Below the pieces are notes generated by a model. The model was not told where the DNA came from, made no database searches, and was given only the letters and a program-made list of their open reading frames with translations. DNA of 64,000 bases from contig NC_041006.1 of assembly GCF_004193775.1 (NCBI RefSeq), positions 23,380,120 through 23,444,119 of the forward strand, in the 5' to 3' direction. Positions 55,242 to 64,000 of the stretch are shown piece by piece (the first letter of the stretch is position 1; every line of letters begins with the position of its first letter). Made by a program: the position numbers and the translations under genes. The DNA comes from Glycine soja (lineage: Eukaryota; Streptophyta; Magnoliopsida; Fabales; Fabaceae).

Positions 55242-56943
55242 ATGATTAGGGGCAATCCAGGTGATTTACAATCCTTTGATCCTGAAATAGATAGAACATT
55301 TCATAGATTAGTTAGACATAGTGTGCATTTTGGTCATTATGTGCATTTTGAGCATTCTGAGCATTCTGTTGAGGGTGATTCTGAATATTCTGATTTTGAG
55401 CATTCCACTACTAATTTTCATACTGAGAACATGGCTCAACCTCCACCTCATGAGAGGACTCTTAGGGAGATGGCTGCACCTGATTTCACTTATGAAAGCT
55501 TGTGCATTCAATATCCCGATGAGGGTGTTCCATGTGTTCTCAAAATTGGACTAATACATTTGCTACCCAAGTTTCATGGTCTTGCAGGTGAAGATCCTCT
55601 TAAGCATCTTAAGGAGTTCCATATTGTTTGTTCCACCATGAAGCCCCCTAATGTCCAAGAAGATCATATCTTTCTAAAGGATTTTCCTCATTCTTTAGAG
55701 GGAGTGGCAAAAGATTGGCTATACTACCTTGCTCCCAGGTCTATTTTCAGCTGGGATGACCTTAAGAGAGTGTTCTTGGAGAAATTCGTCCCTGCATCTA
55801 GGAGCACTGCCATTAGAAAGGACATTTTAGGCATTAGGCAACTTAGTGGAGAAAGCTTGTATGAGAACTGGGAAAGATTCAAGAAATTGTGTGTAAGCTG
55901 CCCTCACCACCAGATTTCTAAGCAACTATTTCTTCAATATTTCTATGAGGGATTAGCAACATGGAGAGGAGTATGATTGATGTTGCCAGTAGCGGAGCTC
56001 TTGGTGATATGACCCCTATTGAGGCTAGGAATTTGATTGAGAAGATGGCTTCCAACTCCCAACAACTCAGTGCAAGAAATGATGCTATTGTCCTTAGAGG
56101 AATCCATGAGGTGGCCACGGATTCATCTTCATCTGCTGAAAATAAAAAGCTTGAGGGAAAACTTGATGCCCTGGTCAACCTAGTAACTCAACTTGCCATG
56201 AATCAGAAATCTGCATCTGCACCTATTTCAAGAGTCTGTGGTCTATGTTCTTCTACAAATCACCATACAAATCTTTGTCCTTCTTTGCAGCAATCTAGAG
56301 TCAATGAGCAACCTGAAGCTTATGCTGCAAACATTTATAATAGACCTCCTCAGCAGCAAAACCAACAATAACAGAATAATTATGACCTTTCAAGCAATAG
56401 ATACAATCCAGGTTGGAGGAATCATCCAAATCTGAGATGGACAAGTCCTCCATAACAACAACAGCCTATCCCTCCTTTTCAGAATGTTGTTGGCCCAAGC
56501 AACCCTTATGTTCCTCCTCCAATACAACAACAGTCACAACAAAGACAACAAGCAACTGAGGCTCCTCCTCAACCTTCCTTAGAAGAGTTAGTGAGGCAAA
56601 TAACCATCTAGAATATGCAATTTCAGCAAGAGACAAGAGCCTCCATTCAGAGTCTGACAAATCAGATGGGGCAAATGGCTACTCCGATGAACTAAGCTCA
56701 GTCCCAAAATTCTGACAAATTTCCTTCTCAAACTGTGCAGAATCCGAAAAATGTGAGTGCCATCACCTTGAGGTCTAGCAACCAAATTCAAGTGCCTTTA
56801 CCAGTAGTAGCACCTGCACTTGAACCTGTCAAGCTTCCTTTTACACCTGAAAAAGAGGATGAGATAGTTGCACAAAAGAGAAAGCTTCCTAACAAAAATT
56901 TTCATGCAGGTGGACCTTCTTCTAGTAATTCCGACTTACAGTA
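55242..56943 (+). pseudogene. Athila-like gag
   Basis: ATG at 55242 (MIRGNPGD). A His/Glu-rich stretch is followed by the gag core (LLPKFHGLAGEDPLKHLKEF, LEGVAKDWLYYLAPRSI, VFLEKFVPASRSTAIRKDI, ESLYENWERFKKLC). A one-base slip near 55952 shifts the frame, which continues as MERSMIDVASSGALGDM. Then come the knuckle C-G-L-C-x4-H-H-T-N-L-C and a Gln-rich tail with five stops (TAA or TAG after Gln-rich codons). Gag would form particles; this copy is dead. Confidence 0.87.
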
Positions 56944-56992
56944 GCCTCCTATCCCTCTTCCATTCCCACCTAGAGCAATTCCAAACAAAAAA

Positions 56993-57791
56993 ATGGAAGA
57001 AGCAGAAAAGGAGATCTTAGAGACCTTCAAAAAAGTAGAGGTGAACATACCTCTACTAGATGCCATCAAGCAGATTCGAAGATATGCCGAGTTTCTAAAG
57101 GAGTTGTGCACCCACAAAAGGAAGCTCAAAGGCAATGAAAGGATTAGCATGGGCAAAAATGTATCAGCATTGATAGGTAAATCTGTTCCTCACATTCCTG
57201 AGAAATGTAAGGACCCAGGTACTTTCTGTATACCTTGCATTATTAGGAACAATAAATTTGAGAATGCCATGCTAGATCTAGGAGCATCAGTTAGTGTCAT
57301 GCCTCTGTCCATTTTCAATTCTTTATCTCTTGGACCTTTGCAATCTACAGATATGGTAATTCATTTGGCAAATAGAAGTGTTGCTTACCCCACAGGTTTA
57401 ATAGAGGATGTGCTGGTTCGGGTTGGTGAACTTATTTTTCCTGTTGATTTTTAAGTTCTTAATATGGAAGAGGGATTTTCCCATGGTTCAGTTCCAATTA
57501 TTTTAGGCAGGCCATTTATGAAAACAGCCCGAACCAAGATAGATGTTTATGCTGGCACATTGTCTATGGAATTTGGTGATATTGTTGTTCATTTAAACAT
57601 TCTTGATGCCATGAAACATCCATCTGAGGATCATTCTATTTTTCGTGCTAAGATAATTGATCAGATTGTTGATGATTATATGTTTGATTTTGACAATGTT
57701 CTTCATGGTAGGAAACATCCATTTTTATCTGATTTGCATACTTGTCATTCCTTATGCATTGTATCTGAATCTGAGTTTGAATTTGATCCTG
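56993..57791 (+). pseudogene. Athila-like protease region
   Basis: The open frame from 56993 carries a charged N-terminal part (IPLLDAIKQIRRYAEFLKELC) and a retropepsin with AMLDLGASVSVMPLSIF (Asp-Leu-Gly-Ala), then ILGRPFMKTARTKIDV after a stop at 57452. The frame stays open to the antisense solo LTR, which enters at 57792 in an acidic linker. The protein continues at 58909. Confidence 0.85.
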
Positions 57792-58908
57792 TGATCGAGG
57801 CCATACCCGAATCAAATAAACATTAAAATGCAGTAACTAGGAAGTGATCCTAGGTTGTTTCCCAACGAGCAATGATACACCAAATGTTCATAATAGATAG
57901 TAGGAAATAGTAACAAATTGGGAGGGGGGGGGTTGTTTGCTTTTGTAAATTAAACAGCGAGTAAAATTGAATTAGAAAATATCAGAATTAAAATACGTTG
58001 CTTCCCCTTGATTCACAAGCAAGTCTCTTATCCTAGGTTACGAGAATTTATCCTTTATCAGTTCAACCACTTAATCCAACCCTAAATTAAATTACTAAGC
58101 GAAGTTTAACATAAGACATTCAGTATGTGATTAAGCAACACATACAACAATTACTCAAACAATCATTAAGCATGAACATAAATTAAGCGCAGAGACAATT
58201 AATCAAGCACTAAGCATGCATGAATTAATAGCAACAAATTGAGAGGAATTAGTGAAGAGGAAAAACTGAACAGAATTTAACAGTAATAATAGAACCTCAA
58301 AGAGAACTGTGCTTGATCCTCGAGAGAAACCAACGCTGGGGACTTAGCCTTCCATTAATCAATAGAGAACGAAATTATAGATTGAAGAATGAAATTTTAT
58401 TGCTAAAATAAAAAGTCAGAACTGGAATTGCAAAAACAAAAAAAAGGAGAAATATAAGAGAGAGGCCTAAACATAAAAACAAAAACAGGAGAGAGAGAAG
58501 AGAAGAGAGAGGGCCTAAACTAGAACCTTGGTGTTGCTATATAGTTTTCCAACCCCAAACTTACAAATCTGTTTTAAATCCAAGCCCATAAATAAAATAA
58601 AATAAAATCTAGATAAGATAAGATAAGATAAGATCTAGATGAGATCAAATCTAAATAATATCTAGATAAGATAATGTCTAGATAAGATAAAATTTTGTAG
58701 AATAAAATAGTCTGCCCTCTTCAAGTCCAAGCCCAATTCTGGATTCAAGCCCAATGCTTCATTAATTCCTGAAATTAGATTAAAAACATCAAATTAGTTG
58801 AATGGGCCCAAATAATAAAACTGCCTAATTAATTTGACAATTAAGATTAATCAGTAATTAAAATGGTGCAAAAAGGGTTAAGAAATAGAAGAAAATAATG
58901 GCACATCA
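57792..58908 (-). repeat. Antisense solo LTR of the same Athila-like family, 1117 bp
   Basis: Reverse-complement LTR: the minus strand starts TGATGTGCCATTATTTTC and ends GGTATGGCCTCGATCA. It is flanked by TCCTG (57787-57791) and TCTTG (58909-58913), a duplication with one change. The coding sequence of the host element is split here. Confidence 0.88.
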
Positions 58909-60350
58909 TCTTGTATCTGATTTTTACGCTAAGAATGGATCTGAATTTGAGTCTGGTTCTAATTTTCTGGGTGCTGTACCTCTTGATGTTGATTTTTTAG
59001 AGTCAGAATGCACTAACCATGTTGCAAGAAGTACATATACTTCTGACTTGCTTTATGAGGTATAGGCTGAGGAACCTTCTTCTTCTCCTACCTTGGTTCC
59101 TCCCACTGTTCAGCCACCACCCACACCAGAGTTGAAGCCCTTACCAGCAACCCTCAAGTATGTTTACATGGAGGACAAGGAAAAATTTCCAGTGATCATC
59201 TCTGCCTCCCTTGTTGCTGAGCAAGAGGAGAAGTTGTTGCTAATTCTCAAGAAGCACAAGAAAGCCATTGGATGGACTTTAGCAGACATTCCTGGCATTA
59301 GCCCATCTACCTGCATGCATAGGATACTTTTAGAGGATGGAGCTAAGCTAGTGAGGCAGCCACAGCGGCGACTCAACCCCGTCATTCTAGATGTGGTGAA
59401 AAAGGAGGTGACCAAGCTCTTACAAGCTGGAATCATCTACCCCATTTTTTACAGCTAGTGGGTGAGTCCAGTCCAAGTGGTTCCTAAGAAGACAGGCCTC
59501 ATAGTAATTAAGAATGAAAGGGATGAGCTTATCCCCATAAGAGTGCAGAACAGTTGGTGAGTATGCATTGATTATAGGAGGCTGAACTAGGTAACCAGAA
59601 AAGATCATTTTCCCCTACCAGTCATTGATCAAATGCTTGAGCACTTGACAAGTAAGTCTCATTACTGTTTTCTTGATGGTTTTTCTAGTTATTTACAAAT
59701 TCATATTGCTCTTGAGGATCAAGAAAAGACCACATTCACCTGTCCCTTTGGCCTATGCAACGCCCCTAGTACCTTCCAGCGGTGTATGCTTAGCATTTTC
59801 AGTGATTTTTTAGAGACTTGCATAGAGGTGTTTATGGATGATTTTACTATTTATGGATCCTCTTTTCATACATGTTTGGATAGTCTGGATAGAGTTCTTA
59901 GTGGATGCATTGAAACTAACCTTGTTTTGAATTTTGAAAAATGTCACTTCATGGTAGAACAAGGTATAGTTTTAGGGCATATCATTTCCAGTAGGGGCAT
60001 AAAGGTAGACCCTGCAAAAATTGATGTTATTTCACAATTGCCTTACCCCTCTTGCGTGTGAGAGGTTCGTTCTTTTCTTGGTCATGCAGGGTTTTATCGG
60101 TGTTTTATCAAGGATTTTAGCAAAGTGGTCCTTCCACTATCCAATCTGCTGCAAAAGGAGGTGGAGTTTGATTTTGATGATCGATGCAAAAAGGCTTTTG
60201 ATTGCCTCAAGCGTGCGGTGACTACCACCCCTATCATTCAGGCACCTAATTGGACAGCCCCATTTGAGCTAACGTGTGATGCATCCAATTATGCATTGGG
60301 GGTTGTCCTTGCTCAAAAGATTGATAAGCTGCCTCAGGTGATCTACTACG
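58909..60350 (+). pseudogene. Athila-like reverse transcriptase and RNase H
   Basis: After an acidic linker with a stop at 59066, RT begins (PTPELKPLPATLKYVY, KHKKAIGWTLADIPGISP). Stops at 59457, 59558 and 59587 follow, then DQMLEHLTSKSHYCFLDGFS, TTFTCPFGLCNAPSTFQR and VFMDDFTIYG with both catalytic Asp. The connection GHAGFYRCFIKDFSKV follows a stop at 60059. RNase H starts (LTCDASNYALGVVLAQK) and is cut at VIYYA near 60350 by the rearranged patch. No function is possible. Confidence 0.88.
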
Positions 60351-60354
60351 CTTT

Positions 60355-60647
60355 ATTAAGCGTTTCCCCTGTTTCAGTCTTGGGTGTTTATTTGATTTCT
60401 ACTACTACTCTATTTTTGCCGCAAGCACAATCTTCACAGCGAAACACCCAAGACTGAAACAGGGGAAACGCTTAATGGGAAAACTGAAACAGAACACACA
60501 TTAAACAAAATACCAGGACACTAAACAACACTAACACACATACTAACACAATACTAACAATTTAAACATAAAACACGAAAGAATTAAACACACAACACTA
60601 GCTAGCTATTATGAACCTTTGGACACTACTCCCCGGCAACGGCGCCA
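60355..60647. repeat. Rearranged patch: 35-bp perfect inverted repeat and antisense leader with PBS
   Basis: 60355-60389 and 60442-60476 are perfect reverse complements around a 52-nt loop. 60477-60647 reads, on the minus strand, as the start of an Athila-like leader: PBS TGGCGCCGTTGCCGGGGA (60647-60630), then GGTTCATAATAG. This patch replaces the end of RNase H and the zinc-binding start of integrase. Confidence 0.85.
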
Positions 60648-60654
60648 ACCTATG

Positions 60655-61587
60655 TTATTCTGTGAGGTGTTTGATGTCTGGGGTATAGATTTTATGGGGC
60701 CTTTCCCTGTCTCTTTCAGTTTTGTTTATATTCTCCTTGCTGTTGATTATGTTTCAAAATGGGTGGAAGCCAAACCCACCAGAACTAACGATGCAAAGGT
60801 TGTTGTGGATTTTGTTAGATCTAATCTGTTTTGCAGGTTTGGAGTCCCTAAAGCCATCGTTATTGATCAAGGCACCCATTTTTGCAACAGATCCATGTAT
60901 GCCTTGCTCAAAAAGTATGGGGTCATGCACATAATTTCTACACCATACCACCCCCAAACTAATGGGCAGGCTGAGATTTCAAACAGGGAGATAAAAAGGA
61001 TCTTGGAGAAGATTGTGCAGCCGAACAAAAATGATTGGAGCACCAGGCTAGATGATGCTCTTTGAGCGCATAGGACTGCCTACAAAGCACCCATAGGAAT
61101 GTCTCCTTATCGGGTTGTCTTTGGAAAGGCATGCCATCTTCCTGTAGAGATAGCGCACAAAGCTTACTGGGCTGTAAAGACTTGCAACTTCTCTATTGAT
61201 TTGCCTGGAGAGGAAAGGAAGTTGCAACTAAGTGAGCTAGATGAGATCTGTTTAGAAGCCTATGAGAATTCTAAATCCTAGAAGGAGAAGACCAAGAAGT
61301 TCCATGATAGTTTGATAACTAAGAAGGACTTCGTGGTTGGACAGAAAGTTTTATTGTATAACTCTAGGCTCGAACTCATGAGTGGTAAGTTGAGGTCAAA
61401 GTGGATTGGTCCTTTTGTGGTGACTAATGTTTTTCCTTATGGTACAGTTGAGATCAAAAGTGAATCTAGAGATAAGAGCTTCAAGGTCAATGGACATCGG
61501 CTGAAACCATTCCTCACAAATCCCTGCTTAGTGGATGTAGTGGTGGAGGAGACCTCCTTACTTCACCCTACTTCTCTTCCGCCATGA
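60655..61587 (+). pseudogene. Athila-like integrase
   Basis: Core from [13 protein letters not shown] (first Asp), [10 protein letters not shown] (second Asp) and [18 protein letters not shown] (Glu). It continues after stops at 61063 and 61279 through [25 protein letters not shown] to a C-terminal part ([33 protein letters not shown]), ending at 61585. The N-terminal HHCC domain is missing, replaced by the rearranged patch. DDE residues are all visible. Confidence 0.88.
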
Positions 61588-63050
61588 CTTAGGGAGTTTT
61601 CCTTTTCTGTCTCCTTCTTTAATTTTGTTGCACTTGTCCAAATTCATTGATTGTTTTGATTGTTCTTGATCTTATGATTGTGCTACATTGAGGACAATGT
61701 GTTGTTTAAGTGTGAGGGGGGGGGGGGGGAGATTGTTCTTTAATTTTGTTGGGTATTCTAGTTGAATTTTATTAGGTTTTTTTTTTCTAGGTTAATTTTG
61801 TTATTTTGGTTTTATGTTTTGTGTACAACATTGCATGTTTCTCTTTGAATTATAGGTTATGTACAGGTAATGGGTAATTGTTTTTGAAATAGGAGTTTCT
61901 TGGCATTTTGTGAATTGAAATCCTTGTTTTTCTCTACATGTCAAGTTAGTTTTTAAAGTTCGAATTGAAAGTAATAGATTTACCCTTGGTGAGAATTTGA
62001 GCCATCATCATCTATTTTATTCGGTGTGTTTTGCCCCATTGATTGCTTGCACAATAGCTTTGGCTTGACTCTTGTTGATACTTCTTGCTTCACATGCATG
62101 TTGGAAGATGATTTAGGCATTTTGTTCCTATAAGCCTCTAGCCAAATGAGCCTACCTTGAATTAATTCCTTTGATAGCCCCTTTGAGCCTATGTTCCCCT
62201 TTCTTTGTTTTGAAGCTCATTACAAGCCTTAAGTGAAAAACCATGATTTCACCCTACCCTTAAGGAATTTTGGAGCTTTGGAATTGTTTAGGGAATAAGT
62301 GTGAGGGGGGGGGGGTATGTTTCATTGGATGATATGTTTTTATTGGTCATGCTTGATGATGTATACATATATTGCCTAATTGTTGCTTTATTTTTTAATT
62401 GCTTTCAAATGCTACTGTCCACGTTAAAAAAAATAATGAAGTTGAATAAATGAGGTCTTGGTTTGAAGACTTGAATTGGTTTGAGGACTTGGTTGATTTT
62501 GTTTTGGGTTACTTTTTAAAGCTTAATTTGGAATTTTGGTTTTGGGGTTTATTACTTTATCTTACTTCCCACTTATTCCCAATTGCTCCTCTATTCCTTT
62601 GGGTTTTAGCTACCATCCCATACTTTCATCTACCTTGTCCTTGGCCCCATTACATCCTTAAAAGACCTTTTGATCCTCATGTGCATGTGCTTGTGATGTG
62701 GTTGTCAATTTTAGAGTCTTGCCAAGTCTATGTGGTATTTGTTTTCATGGGTGCTCTGAGAGTAAACAGTAGCCTAGACACTTGAGAGATAAAGTGCATA
62801 TCTTGTGAGGCTTTATCACTTTTCACTCTTGAGCTGATTGACTATCTTGCCATGTTTGAGATGCTTGGATGATTTTCATGACGACCTTGACTCTTTAACT
62901 CTTTACGTGTTGGATGTTGCCCATTCTTTTCATTCCTTGAGATTCATTGAGAAATATGTAATTGTTGTTGTGTCTGTTTGTTTCTCTTTAATGTCTCTTG
63001 CTTTGTTTTTTTTTTGCCTAGGAGTGCAAAAGTCTAGGTGTGAGGGGATT
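61588..63050 (+). other. Athila-like 3' region with three purine-tract motifs, no env recognised
   Basis: Frames at 62450-62785 and 62838-63053 are hydrophobic and Phe/Leu-rich but overlap AT-rich noise and lack any env feature I can support. GTGTGAGGGG occurs at 61710 (14 G), 62300 (11 G) and 63037. The last one adjoins the LTR and should be the true plus-strand primer. Confidence 0.7.
63037..63050 (+). promoter_or_regulatory. Athila-like polypurine tract
   Basis: GGTGTGAGGGGATT directly before the 3' LTR start at 63051. Confidence 0.75.
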
Positions 63051-64000
63051 TGATGTGTCATCATTTTCTCATATTTCTTAACCCTTCTTGTCACCATATT
63101 AATTACTGATTAGCCTTAATTGTCAAATTAATTATGCAGTTTTATCATTTGGGCCTACTGGATTAATTGTGTTTTTAATTTAATTTCAGGAGAATTATAA
63201 GTAATTGGGCTTGAATCCAGAATTGGGCTTGGACTTGAAGAGAGCAAACTATTTTATTCTACCAAATCTTATCTTATCTAGATTTTATCTCATCTAGATA
63301 TTATTTCATCTAGATTTTATCTTATCATATCTAGATTTTATCTCATCTAGATATTATTTCATCTAGATCTTATCTTATTTTATTTATATAGATTTTATTT
63401 CATCTAGATCTTATCTTATCTAGATTTTATTTCATCTAGATATTATTTCATATAGATTTTGTCTTATCTTATCTTATCTAGATTTTATTTTATTTATGGG
63501 CTTGGACTTAAAACAGATTTGTAAGCTTTGGGGCTAAGAACCTATATAATAGCACCAAGGTTCTAGTTTTAGGAGTTTTGAGTTTTAGGGCTCTTTTCGT
63601 TTTAGTCACTTTTCATTTTGGAGAATAATTCTAGTTTTCTTCGTTTTCTACTACAATTTCATTTTCTATTGATTAATGGAAGGCTAAGTCTCCAGTGTTG
63701 TTTTCTCTTGAGGATCAAGCACAACTCTCTTTGAGGTTTTATTATTACTATTGAATTCTGATAAGTTTTTCCTCTTCACCAATTACTCTGTATTTGTTGC
63801 TATTAATCCATGCATTAATCCATGCATGCTTAGTTCTTGATTAATTGTCTTTGCGCTTAATTTACGTTCATGCTTAATGATCAGTTTTGTTCATGATTAA
63901 TTGGTGTATGTGTTGCTTAATCACATAATGAATGCCTTATGTTAAATTTCGCTTAGTAATTTAATTTAGGGTTGGATTAAGTGGTTGAACTGATAAAGGA
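63051..64000 (+). repeat. Athila-like 3' LTR, first 950 bp
   Basis: Nearly identical to 53410 onward, with an expanded ATCTAGAT block (ten exact copies) and a duplicated TTAATCCATGCA near 63800. Cut by the window edge before its end. Confidence 0.9.

Larger units (their letters stand above)
53410..64000 (+). mobile_element. Athila-like Ty3/gypsy retrotransposon (3' LTR cut by window edge)
   Basis: Plus-strand order: LTR, tRNA-Asp PBS, leader, gag, protease, RT, RNase H, integrase, long 3' region, purine tract, LTR. PBS and long spacer after integrase suit the Athila/Calypso lineage. It is interrupted by an antisense solo LTR of the same family (57792-58908) and a rearranged patch (60355-60647). 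Many stops show it cannot be autonomous. The left flank is CTAAC (53405-53409); the right one is outside the window. Confidence 0.85.

Noticed and set aside
62450..63053. Possible env-like ORFs after Athila-like integrase
   Set aside because: Short, Phe/Leu-rich frames without signal peptide, cysteine pattern or coiled coil; the second runs into the LTR itself. They look like AT-rich chance frames.
1..64000. Intact host genes, tRNA genes, CRISPR arrays or centromere satellite
   Set aside because: tRNA-like matches are all primer binding sites. No array of spaced identical repeats and no ~92-bp satellite was seen. Coding sequence is transposon-derived except the malic enzyme fragment.

Overview
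This is plant nuclear DNA, almost certainly from a legume and most likely soybean or a close relative (Glycine). That call rests on recognised element families and on recall; no search was run. The families are a Ty3/gypsy Ogre-like element with an extra ORF before gag and an intron between protease and reverse transcriptase, a Sirevirus-like Ty1/copia element, an Athila-like Ty3/gypsy element primed by tRNA-Asp, and CACTA (En/Spm) elements carrying a Ulp1-like gene. No intact host gene, tRNA, rRNA or CRISPR array was seen. The window reads as nested transposons of pericentromeric type, with insertions inside insertions.

Layout. 1-9411 (minus): Ogre-like element, cut by the left window edge, with RT, intron, protease plus G-patch, gag, ORF1, leader, PBS and one LTR. 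9412-12327 (plus): decayed gypsy pol that the Ogre element entered. 12328-12420 and 29423-31614: an older, unresolved LTR-like sequence split by a 17-kb Sirevirus-like array. 12421-29422 (minus): that array, one partial LTR, three full LTRs and two internal regions, all inside a single GTAAA target duplication. 31615-35505 (minus): broken LINE, split by an LTR-like insert (32086-34377). 35506-40186: start of a CACTA-type element with three correctly ordered exons of NAD-malic enzyme. 40187-51651 and 53303-53409 (minus): a second CACTA element with a Ulp1-like gene and a TNP2 transposase, interrupted by a 3.9-kb LTR-type insert (42198-46090) and an Ogre solo LTR (51652-53302). 53410-64000 (plus): Athila-like element, its pol broken by an antisense solo LTR of its own family and by a rearranged inverted-repeat patch; its 3' LTR runs off the window.

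How the parts relate. Nearly all gag-pol frames are dead. The exceptions are the extra third ORFs of the two Sirevirus-like internal regions: both are intact at 378 codons, and each has its own TATA box and palindrome cluster. The most unusual signal is non-coding. The palindrome TAATCGATTA occurs 41 times exactly and once with one change. All 42 sites fall into 21 pairs spaced 20 or 21 bp start to start (two DNA turns), in the copia LTRs, in front of the third ORFs, and in the unrelated 42198-46090 element. Other LTR families here carry their own short palindrome clusters just upstream of their TATA boxes.
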